A stretch of 19,513 nucleotides of DNA. Origin: an uncultured bacterium. Lineage in GTDB: Bacteria > Actinomycetota > Actinomycetes > S36-B12. Every line of letters begins with the position of its first letter. Position 1 is the first letter of the stretch. Of the stretch, positions 1 through 5,759 are shown in pieces. The stretch spans positions 1 through 19,513 of the forward strand of contig CAITYI010000185.1 of NCBI GenBank assembly GCA_903896585.1. The letters run 5' to 3'. The notes under the pieces are model-generated. The model saw nothing but the letters and a program-made list of their open reading frames with translations. It made no database searches and was not told the origin of the DNA. The translations under genes and the position numbers were made by a program.

Positions 1-210
1 CGTGCTGAGCGGGGGAGCGTAGGAGTGCGCGACCGCCAAAGGTATTCGTAAGTTCTCAGAGATGTCATTGAACATCAGATCCCGGGTTATCCTGGCCTGA
101 CCTGACATGTTGTCTCTGCAGGTCGCACACAGCAGGGTGGGCACTGCTTCGCAGCCAATACACCGGCGTCCTAGGACGAGATCAGCAATATCTCCCATAA
201 TTCGGTACAT
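1..210 (-). CDS. comF: ComF-family protein, N-terminal part (runs off the left edge)
   Basis: The first 70 codons of a gene read leftwards out of the window with no stop. Seen: a hydrophobic start followed by LVLGRRCIGCE and then LLCATCR, giving two CxxC pairs (C17/C20 and C28/C31), the N-terminal zinc-ribbon of ComF/GntX proteins. A stretch resembling IPLAVAHSYAPPL then matches the beginning of the phosphoribosyltransferase-like domain of that family. ComF proteins are linked to DNA uptake or handling in some bacteria; their role in Actinobacteria is unclear. The start is taken as ATG at 210 with a modest GGGA upstream; an in-frame ATG at 198 is the alternative. In many actinobacteria comF lies near secA but in the same direction and with the hibernation factor gene hpf between them (from memory). 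Here it is divergent and hpf is absent from the gap. Confidence 0.72.
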   Translation of the reverse strand, partial: MYRIMGDIADLVLGRRCIGCEAVPTLLCATCRDNMSGQARITRDLMFNDISENLRIPLAVAHSYAPPLST

Positions 211-361
211 GCCTAAGATTCCCGTGGATCCCCAGCGGTGAACAGGGGGTCATACCAGTCTGTGGATGCCTTGGGGAAATCCGGTCGTGCACTGAAAAGG
301 GTGGGCAACTACCATGGCGGTTGCTGTCTTTATCCAATCGTTACTTCTGGAAGGTCTCAAC
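211..361. promoter_or_regulatory. Divergent intergenic region between comF and secA
   Basis: This gap must hold the promoters of both divergent genes. A TAAGAT hexamer at 214-219 could serve as a -10 element on the plus strand, but no matching -35 was found, so no promoter is assigned. The decisive element is the ribosome-binding site GGAAGG at 350-355, six bases before GTG 362, which supports the short SecA start. The ATG at 314 also has a purine-rich stretch upstream (AAAAGGGTGGG), so an N-terminally extended SecA cannot be excluded. Confidence 0.35.
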
Positions 362-3118
362 GTGGGTGTTCTCGACAAAATCCTTCGTGCGGGTGAGGGA
401 AAGACGCTCCGCAAGCTCGAGGGAATCGCTCGCACCGTCAATGCCATTGAACAAGACTTTGTGGATCTCACCGACGAAGAACTGCGCGCCCTGACCGAGG
501 AATTCAAACAGCGATTTGCGGAGGGGGAGACGCTCGACGATCTCATGCCCGAGGCGTTTGCGACAGTGCGCGAGGCAGCAAAGCGCACACTGGGTCAGCG
601 ACACTACGACGTTCAGATTATGGGTGGTGCGGCATTACATTTAGGGAACATCGCTGAAATGCGCACGGGTGAAGGTAAGACGCTTGTCTCTACGTTGCCG
701 GCGTACCTCAACGCTATTGCGGGAAATGGTGTGCATGTCGTAACCGTCAACGACTACCTCGCAGAGCGCGACTCGGAGTGGATGGGGCGAGTGCACCGTT
801 TCCTCGGCCTACAGGTAGGCACCATTCTCAACGGGATGACCCCAGCTGAGCGACGTGAGGCCTACGCTGCGGACATTACCTATGGCACGAATAATGAATT
901 CGGTTTTGACTACCTTCGTGACAACATGTCGTGGAGTACAGAGGAAATGGTCCAACGCGGCCATCACTTTGCAATTGTCGATGAAGTTGACTCTATTCTC
1001 ATTGATGAAGCGCGAACACCTCTCATCATTAGTGGTCCGGCTGATCAGGCCACTGATTGGTATGGTGAATTCGCTCGCATCACCCGCAAATTGACGCGGG
1101 ATGAACACTACGAGGTCGACGAAAAAAAGAAGACCGTCGGAGTGCTGGAAGCAGCCATTGACGTAGTGGAAGACGAATTAGGAATTGACAACCTTTATGA
1201 CACGGTGAATACCCCGCTTGTGGGGTACCTGAATAACGCGATTCGTGCCAAGGAATTATTCAAGCGTGATCGCGACTATGTAGTCATGGAAGGTGATGTT
1301 GTTATTGTCGATGAACACACCGGTCGTATCCTGAAAGGTCGCCGTTACAACGAAGGCCTACACCAGTCCATTGAGGCCAAAGAGGGTGTGGAGATTAAGG
1401 CCGAGAACCAGACTTTGGCGACCGTGACTTTGCAGAACTTCTTTCGTCTTTACGACAAACTCGGTGGTATGACCGGTACGGCAATGACTGAAGCGGCGGA
1501 GTTTAATCAGATTTACAACTTAGGTGTTGTTCCCATTCCAACGAACCGCGACATGGTTCGTATTGACAATGCTGACTTAATCTTCCGGACTCGAGAGGCT
1601 AAATATGCCGCTGTTCTTGAGGACATTATTGAACGTCATGCAACCGGGCAGCCGATTCTAATTGGCACAACGAGCGTGGATAAATCAGAAGAGCTGTCCG
1701 CAATGCTCAAGAAAAATGGCATTCCCCATGAAGTACTAAATGCCAAGCAGCATGAACGTGAGGCGGCAATCGTGGCGATGGCAGGGCGTAAAGGTGCCGT
1801 AACGGTCGCGACCAATATGGCCGGACGCGGCACGGACATCATGCTCGGCGGTAACTCCGAAGCCCTAGCGGCCATGGACCTGGCCCGTAAGGGTCTTGAT
1901 CCGGTTGAGGACCCGGAAGCTTATGAAGCTGCGTGGAAATCCGCTGTTGCCACGGCCGAAGCTGCTGTGAAAAATGAGCATGAAGAAGTGGTCGGACTTG
2001 GCGGCCTCTACGTTCTGAGCACGGAACGCCATGAATCTCGTCGAATTGATAATCAGTTCCGTGGTCGATCTGGTCGCCAAGGGGATCCGGGTGAGTCACA
2101 ATTTTACCTATCCCTTGAAGACGACCTGATGCGACTTTTCAAGTCTGACATGGTCGATGCTTTCTTGCGTCGATTCAATGTGCCCGACGATGTCCCGATC
2201 GAAGCGAAGATGGTTTCAAACGCAATTCGATCAGCCCAAAGTCAGGTAGAAGCGCAAAACTTTGAAATTCGAAAAGATGTACTCAAATATGACGATGTCC
2301 TTAACCGTCAGCGCTTGGTGATTTATGGTGAAAGGCGGCGGGTTCTTCAGGGCGAGGATATTCAAGAACAGGTGCGCGAATTCATTCGCGAAACGGTGAG
2401 CGGCTATGTGGATTCCGCTACTGCTGACGGGTATCCAGAATCATGGGATCTTGATCGAATGTGGGGCGCATTACGGCAGTTGTATCCGGTCAAAGTCACC
2501 CTCGATGAAATCCTCGAAGAGTCAGGCGGTGATTTGGGCGGGTTGAGTGCCGACCTGCTCAAAGCGGAGCTTATCGATGATGCCGAGCACGCATATGATC
2601 TCCGTGAGCAAGAGTTGGGCGAAGAAGTCACTCGCGAATTAGAGCGTCGAGTCATACTGTCGGTCTTGGATAGAAAATGGCGTGAGCATCTCTATGAAAT
2701 GGATTACCTGCGCGATGGCATCGGACTGCGCGCCATGGCTCAGAGAGATCCACTAATCGAATACCAGCGCGAAGGCTATGACCTCTTTATCGCCATGATG
2801 GACTCCATCAAAGAAGAAACTGTCGGTTACCTATTTCATGTGGAAGTTCAAGTTAAGCCCCAGGTTTCCGAAGAAACAGCTGAGGTTATTGAAGGGCTGA
2901 AGGACGCCACCGGATTCCTGCCAACCCCCGAGATATCGGCAAAGGGGCTCGCTCCTGAACGTCCTACTCACATGGAGTACTCGGCACCGGATGAATCAGG
3001 TGAAGTAATTCACGGTGACATGGAAACTACCGATGCCGGGATTATTGAAGTGGACCCTAATGCCTCACGTGCGGAGCGCCGTCGTGCCGAGCGAGCGAAT
3101 CGCAAAGCGGGCAACTAA
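362..3118 (+). CDS. secA: Preprotein translocase ATPase SecA (SecA1 type)
   Basis: ATP-driven motor that pushes unfolded preproteins through the SecYEG channel, acting at the cytoplasmic face of the membrane. Seen: the N-terminal signature LDKILRAGEGKTLRKLEGIA, Walker A MRTGEGKT around residues 100-107, the DEVD Walker B box near 207-210 followed by SILIDEARTPLIISG, the preprotein cross-linking domain, GGMTGTA, TNMAGRGTDI and the QFRGRSGRQGDPG motif VI region. The helical scaffold follows, with LDRKWREHLYEMDYLRDGIGLR. Length is 918 residues from GTG 362, normal for the family. The reading frame is also open from ATG 314, adding 16 residues unlike other SecA N-termini, so I prefer 362 with its GGAAGG site. 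The C-terminus ends in a basic RAERRRAER tail with no zinc-binding CxC motif. Convergent with the next gene, with 38 bp between stops. Confidence 0.97.
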   Translation: MGVLDKILRAGEGKTLRKLEGIARTVNAIEQDFVDLTDEELRALTEEFKQRFAEGETLDDLMPEAFATVREAAKRTLGQRHYDVQIMGGAALHLGNIAEMRTGEGKTLVSTLPAYLNAIAGNGVHVVTVNDYLAERDSEWMGRVHRFLGLQVGTILNGMTPAERREAYAADITYGTNNEFGFDYLRDNMSWSTEEMVQRGHHFAIVDEVDSILIDEARTPLIISGPADQATDWYGEFARITRKLTRDEHYEVDEKKKTVGVLEAAIDVVEDELGIDNLYDTVNTPLVGYLNNAIRAKELFKRDRDYVVMEGDVVIVDEHTGRILKGRRYNEGLHQSIEAKEGVEIKAENQTLATVTLQNFFRLYDKLGGMTGTAMTEAAEFNQIYNLGVVPIPTNRDMVRIDNADLIFRTREAKYAAVLEDIIERHATGQPILIGTTSVDKSEELSAMLKKNGIPHEVLNAKQHEREAAIVAMAGRKGAVTVATNMAGRGTDIMLGGNSEALAAMDLARKGLDPVEDPEAYEAAWKSAVATAEAAVKNEHEEVVGLGGLYVLSTERHESRRIDNQFRGRSGRQGDPGESQFYLSLEDDLMRLFKSDMVDAFLRRFNVPDDVPIEAKMVSNAIRSAQSQVEAQNFEIRKDVLKYDDVLNRQRLVIYGERRRVLQGEDIQEQVREFIRETVSGYVDSATADGYPESWDLDRMWGALRQLYPVKVTLDEILEESGGDLGGLSADLLKAELIDDAEHAYDLREQELGEEVTRELERRVILSVLDRKWREHLYEMDYLRDGIGLRAMAQRDPLIEYQREGYDLFIAMMDSIKEETVGYLFHVEVQVKPQVSEETAEVIEGLKDATGFLPTPEISAKGLAPERPTHMEYSAPDESGEVIHGDMETTDAGIIEVDPNASRAERRRAERANRKAGN

Positions 3119-3137
3119 ATTAATCAATGGCTCTCCA

Positions 3138-3169
3138 GCATTTTGGCATTACAGCATTAGCGCATTTCG
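3138..3169. repeat. Four GCATT direct repeats with 8-bp period between convergent genes
   Basis: Four consecutive 8-base units each begin with GCATT (3138, 3146, 3154, 3162) and differ in the last three bases. They span the short gap after secA and the last codons of the Rv3235-family gene. No stem-loop with a T-run was found here, so this is not a recognisable intrinsic terminator. Confidence 0.5.
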
Positions 3170-3729
3170 ACTGCGGTGAGCATCCACTGTGAGCCTCGTG
3201 CTTCCATCCGCATGGCAACTGCATGTGATCGGGCAGTTCCAACGAGGACCGCACTCGCCTCGATGATCCCGGGTGCCACCTGCATGGCCCTCACACCACT
3301 GACCTTGCGCAGTCTCGAGAGGCCCTTCTGGGCGCGAGTGGCGGGATGTCGAGCGTAGCTCTGGCCACGCAAAGCCAACAGGGTAAGGGGTTCGCGACTT
3401 ACCCATTTATTCAATTGAGCGGAGGGACGCTCACCACACCCCACTTCGAAGACCATGCGAGCCATGTGACTGGCCCAATACACCGGATGGGGCACGGTGG
3501 TGGGAAACCCTTGGTCGTTAATGACCTCAATATGTGTGGGTAATCCATGGGTGGTGGCTGGCGGGATGGGGCGCACCACCGGCACACCTGGGGCAATTTG
3601 CCATTGGAGTGGAAGGGGCATTTGCGGATCGGAATGACCGCCGTGGATCAGGGTCAAAGTTGGTGTTGGCGGGGTTCCGTTATCCAGTGTTTTCGCGGGG
3701 TCCCACTCAGGAACCAATGGATCGGTCAT
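3157..3729 (-). CDS. Rv3235-family protein
   Basis: A 190-residue protein of the Rv3235 family, a small actinobacterial family of unknown function named after a Mycobacterium tuberculosis gene close to secA1. Seen: a proline-rich N-terminal half (residues about 1-85, with PTPTLTLIHGG and PLPLQWQIAPGVPVVRPIPP), then a compact domain with HMARMVFEVGCGERPSAQLNKWV, an arginine-rich helix, and a C-terminal beta-rich part with RAMQVAPGIIEASAVL and RSHAVAMRME. No signal peptide or membrane segment is present. The start at 3729 is set by AGGAAGAG directly upstream; the frame stays open for 46 more codons, but those residues look non-coding. Linkage to secA matches the mycobacterial neighbourhood (from memory), which supports family assignment but gives no function. 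Confidence 0.82.
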   Translation of the reverse strand: MTDPLVPEWDPAKTLDNGTPPTPTLTLIHGGHSDPQMPLPLQWQIAPGVPVVRPIPPATTHGLPTHIEVINDQGFPTTVPHPVYWASHMARMVFEVGCGERPSAQLNKWVSREPLTLLALRGQSYARHPATRAQKGLSRLRKVSGVRAMQVAPGIIEASAVLVGTARSHAVAMRMEARGSQWMLTAVEMR

Positions 3730-3793
3730 GACTCTTCCTGTCTCGTTGTTTAGCTTTATTTGGTTATGTTTGCTTTCGTTTAATTGCATTGGA

Positions 3794-3824
3794 ATTATCT
3801 GCTCATACCAATCTTTACTGTCAA
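3794..3824 (-). promoter_or_regulatory. Candidate promoter of the Rv3235-family gene
   Basis: On the minus strand a perfect TTGACA (complement of 3819-3824) is followed, after a 19-base spacer, by GATAAT (complement of 3794-3799), five of six matches to the -10 consensus. Transcription would begin near 3787 and leave a leader of about 58 bases before ATG 3729. The spacer is longer than the ideal 17, so this is a candidate only. Confidence 0.4.
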
Positions 3825-3920
3825 GGCTGGATAAAGACCTGTGGATTTCTATCCGGGGAAGAGCCAAGTATTTAGTTGTCTAAAATAGTTATGCCCAATT
3901 TGTTGACTTCTAATCAACTG

Positions 3921-3962
3921 AAGATCAATTCTGTGGTTATCCACAAGATCAATCTTTGATCT
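3921..3962. promoter_or_regulatory. Composite site: DnaA box inside a palindrome flanked by AAGATCAAT repeats
   Basis: A consensus DnaA box TTATCCACA lies at 3937-3945 within the inverted repeat TGTGG-TTAT-CCACA (3932-3945). The 9-mer AAGATCAAT occurs as a direct repeat at 3921-3929 and 3945-3953, flanking the palindrome, and an inverted copy of its core, TTGATCT, follows at 3956-3962. Another inverted repeat, GTTGA/TCAAC, lies at 3902-3918. The site ends 34 bases before GTG 3997, a position suited to an operator. The sequence alone does not tell which protein binds. Confidence 0.5.
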
Positions 3963-3996
3963 GGTTTCCGGGTGCGAGCGCAGGGACAATCGACAG

Positions 3997-4692
3997 GTGG
4001 CGGAGGAAGGCTCAGTTGTTGATTTCAGGGTGGAGCTCAATAACGAGTCCAAGTTGCACCTGCCGTGGATTGAGGCCGGGGCCGCGGTGCAGGCCGAGCT
4101 GGATCGCCAGGTCTTCGATGAAGCTGCCGGGTTGGCCGAAGCAGAGTTATCGCAACTAACCCTGATCGAACTGGCTAGGGATTCGGTGGGCGCATTCATT
4201 CAGATCACAATGAGCGGGAGTGGTTTCGGTGGGCATGAACTCGACGGGCGTGAACTCGGCGGGCGTGAACTCGGCGGGCGTGAACTCGGCGGACATGATC
4301 TGGGCGGACATAAAGTGCGTGGTGAATTGACGGGCGGATTAACGGGCGTATTAACGGGCGTATTAACGGGCGTAAACCGCGACTGGTTGATAATTGACGA
4401 TTGCCAATTGGTGAATCTCAGCACCGTGGTCGCGCTGCGTGGGTTGCGAAGATGTGTGGGCCCGAATCATCAACCAACGCGACAATCAACGCGACAACCA
4501 ACGGTGCAAGCGTGGTTGCGAGACCGCATCGGGCTAAAGATCGCCGTGCGTGATTGTGCTGCCAGGCACAGTAATAGTGCTGTTGCAGTCGGGGTACTGT
4601 GCCAAGTGGGTGGGGATTACATCAGCATTCATCGCGGGAGCGCGGCAGAATTGGTACCTCTGGAGAGCTTGAGTCGGTTAGTGATCCTTTAA
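3997..4692 (+). CDS. Actinobacterial conserved hypothetical with two possible Sm-like modules and internal tandem repeats
   Basis: A 231-residue protein of unknown function. Its plan resembles a conserved actinobacterial hypothetical family (from memory). It has a helical N-terminal segment (about residues 28-66, with AAVQAELDRQVFDEAAG and AELSQLTLIELA), a first small beta module whose core is G.LTGVNRDWLIID (about 107-150), and a second beta module at 178-231 (KIAVRDC, then AVGVLCQVGGDYISI and ELVPLESLSRLVI). The two G-x-L-x-x-V-x-x-D-[WY] cores look like paired Sm-like or SH3-like barrels; this is inference. The first module is interrupted by tandem repeats at residues 78-126 (six GG-x-E-L units, then four L-T-G units), and a third array lies at 160-171. 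Start is GTG 3997 behind CAGGGACA. Its stop shares bases with the stop of the convergent helix-turn-helix gene. Confidence 0.6.
   Translation: MAEEGSVVDFRVELNNESKLHLPWIEAGAAVQAELDRQVFDEAAGLAEAELSQLTLIELARDSVGAFIQITMSGSGFGGHELDGRELGGRELGGRELGGHDLGGHKVRGELTGGLTGVLTGVLTGVNRDWLIIDDCQLVNLSTVVALRGLRRCVGPNHQPTRQSTRQPTVQAWLRDRIGLKIAVRDCAARHSNSAVAVGVLCQVGGDYISIHRGSAAELVPLESLSRLVIL
4228..4374 (+). repeat. In-frame 15-bp x6 and 12-bp x4 tandem repeats
   Basis: Six 15-base units (4228-4317, consensus GGCGGGCGTGAACTC) encode GG[HR][ED]L-type pentapeptides; the two copies at 4258-4287 are identical and the last two are more diverged. After nine bases, four 12-base units follow (4327-4374, consensus TTAACGGGCGTA), encoding LTGG then three copies of LTGV. 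All units are multiples of three, so copy-number change would keep the frame. Confidence 0.9.
4474..4509 (+). repeat. 12-bp x3 tandem repeat in the same gene
   Basis: Three consecutive 12-base units (CCAACGCGACAA, TCAACGCGACAA, CCAACGGTGCAA) encode PTRQ, STRQ and PTVQ in the linker between the two proposed beta modules. Confidence 0.8.
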
Positions 4693-4943
4693 AACACGGA
4701 CTGATCTTTACTCAATGGCTCTCTGCTCAATGGCTCTCTGCTCAATGGATTCGTCTGGACAAACTGCTTTGTTTGGGTGTACATGTCCGCTATATAGCTT
4801 TCGAGTACTTGACTTTCCACCCGCCACTGTCCTCGACCACCAACTTTGATGGCGGGCAATTCACCATTGCGTACAAGGGCATAAGTCTGGGCCGCGGAAA
4901 TATTCAGAGTTTCGGCGACATCAGTCAGGGTAAGAAATCGCAT
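4689..4943 (-). CDS. Small helix-turn-helix protein, excisionase/MerR-like (HTH_17)
   Basis: An 84-residue DNA-binding protein. Seen: MRFLTLTDVAETLNISAAQTYALVRNGELPAIKVGG, then a G-x-W-R-V strand and an E-S-Y-I helix. This is the classic winged-helix layout of HTH_17 excisionase-type and BldC/AlpA-like proteins, where the helix-turn-helix (about residues 6-27) is followed by a wing (about 29-42). Actinobacteria encode close relatives as conserved single-domain proteins (from memory). The C-terminal tail after residue 64 is repetitive (PLSRE units) and looks like a disordered extension. Its stop TAA overlaps the stop of the convergent upstream gene. The start at ATG 4943 has only a weak ribosome-binding site. 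It lies 147 bp from the divergent SAF gene, so it could regulate that promoter or its own. Confidence 0.85.
   Translation of the reverse strand: MRFLTLTDVAETLNISAAQTYALVRNGELPAIKVGGRGQWRVESQVLESYIADMYTQTKQFVQTNPLSREPLSREPLSKDQSVF
4711..4750. repeat. 15-bp tandem repeat in the 3' end of the helix-turn-helix gene
   Basis: The unit CTCAATGGCTCTCTG occurs exactly at 4711-4725 and 4726-4740 and is followed by a partial third copy (CTCAATGGAT from 4741). On the coding minus strand it encodes PLSRE pentapeptides in the tail. Confidence 0.85.
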
Positions 4944-4988
4944 GAACTCATGGTGCCAAATGAGAGTCGATCTAGCAGCACTACGTCT

Positions 4989-5006
4989 ACGGCTGTGGAT
5001 AACCGT
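4989..5006. promoter_or_regulatory. Second perfect DnaA box, in the divergent promoter gap
   Basis: TGTGGATAA at 4994-5002 is an exact consensus DnaA box, opposite in orientation to the one at 3937-3945. The two sites share 11 identical bases (GGTTATCCACA). Short ACGG/CCGT arms at 4989-4992 and 5003-5006 flank it. It lies 46 bp upstream of the helix-turn-helix start and about 89 bp upstream of the SAF start. Confidence 0.5.
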
Positions 5007-5049
5007 TTTTCTTTTTCGGGTGAGTGAAGCATAGTCAGTGCATCGGATC

Positions 5050-5085
5050 TATAAAAAGTTTTCCTAGCCCAGGTGCGCAGAGGAG
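5050..5085 (+). promoter_or_regulatory. Candidate -10 element and ribosome-binding site of the SAF gene
   Basis: TATAAA at 5050-5055 is a plausible -10 element; no convincing -35 is seen 16-18 bases upstream. AGGAG at 5081-5085 lies five bases before ATG 5091 and decides that start over the in-frame GTG at 5073. Confidence 0.4.
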
Positions 5086-5090
5086 TAGTT

Positions 5091-5759
5091 ATGCAATGGG
5101 GTAAACCAACCAAGGTGACTCGTACACGATCCTCGCGCTGGGGTGATGTGCGTCTGTGGGTCGGCGTCAGCGTGTTGATTGGTTCCATGTTCATTGGTGC
5201 CAGAGTTATGGCTTCCGGGGAGGAGACCGTCACCCTGTGGCGAGCAACATCGGATCTTGCCGTAGGGAGTAATCCAGTTTCGGTAGAACCGATTGTCGTT
5301 GCACTCGGTGGAACAGAAGAGTCGTATTTCCAGGGACTGAATCCACCCCCGGGTGTGCTAGTTCGACCCGTTGGAGTGGGGGAATTCATTCCAGCCGCCG
5401 CTCTTGGAAGTGCAAATGAAATGCCGGTACGAGTGGTGACGGTACCGGTGGATCCGTTACATGTTGCTATTGGAGTGAACCCTGGAGATCAAGTAGATGT
5501 CTGGGCGAGTGCTGATTCCTCGAATGTGTCGACTTCAGCGCCGGCATCGATAGCTCCCAATAAAGTGTTGTCGCACATCACGGTAATCGAAATTGCCCGC
5601 GAGGTGGTGGGAACAGGGGGTGATATCGGCGTTGTGTTATCAGTTCCAGAAGCCGATGTCCCGGCCCTCGTGATGGCCATGCGCACCGGGGTCATTGATC
5701 TGGTCAAGGTTCCCCTCGCAGAAACACTCGGTCACCTATCTAGCAGCGGTGCACCGTGA
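5091..5759 (+). CDS. SAF-domain membrane protein, CpaB/RcpC-like
   Basis: A 222-residue protein with a basic cytoplasmic N-terminus (about residues 1-20), one membrane segment (about 21-41, LWVGVSVLIGSMFIGARVMA) and an extracytoplasmic part. The latter begins with an SAF-type region (ATSDLAVGSNPVSVEPIVVAL, then PPGVLVRPVGVGEFIPAAAL) and continues with the R-V-V-T-V-P-V and G-D-Q-V-D-V-W strands typical of CpaB/FlgA-like proteins. In Flp/Tad pilus systems CpaB (RcpC) works at the periplasmic side of the machine. Here it is translationally coupled to a CpaE-like ATPase (GTGA overlap of stop and start), but no pilin, CpaF, TadB or TadC gene is nearby. The true role is therefore open: a pilus part encoded elsewhere, or a separate envelope function. 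Confidence 0.8.
   Translation: MQWGKPTKVTRTRSSRWGDVRLWVGVSVLIGSMFIGARVMASGEETVTLWRATSDLAVGSNPVSVEPIVVALGGTEESYFQGLNPPPGVLVRPVGVGEFIPAAALGSANEMPVRVVTVPVDPLHVAIGVNPGDQVDVWASADSSNVSTSAPASIAPNKVLSHITVIEIAREVVGTGGDIGVVLSVPEADVPALVMAMRTGVIDLVKVPLAETLGHLSSSGAP

Noticed and set aside
314..361. N-terminal 16-residue extension of SecA from ATG 314
   Set aside because: The added residues do not resemble SecA N-termini, and GTG 362 has a strong GGAAGG site at the right distance; kept only as an alternative.
3124..3135. Short match to the 15-bp HTH-gene repeat unit near the secA stop
   Set aside because: About 12 shared bases are expected by chance among many comparisons in a window this size.
4200..4424. 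Minus-strand open frame with repeated PPSSRPPSSRP and NTPVNTPVN units
   Set aside because: It is the antisense shadow of the tandem repeats in the plus-strand gene, and no start signal or family resemblance supports it.
4599..5027. Plus-strand open frame of 142 codons across the HTH gene
   Set aside because: It lies opposite a recognisable HTH protein and has no domain signal of its own.
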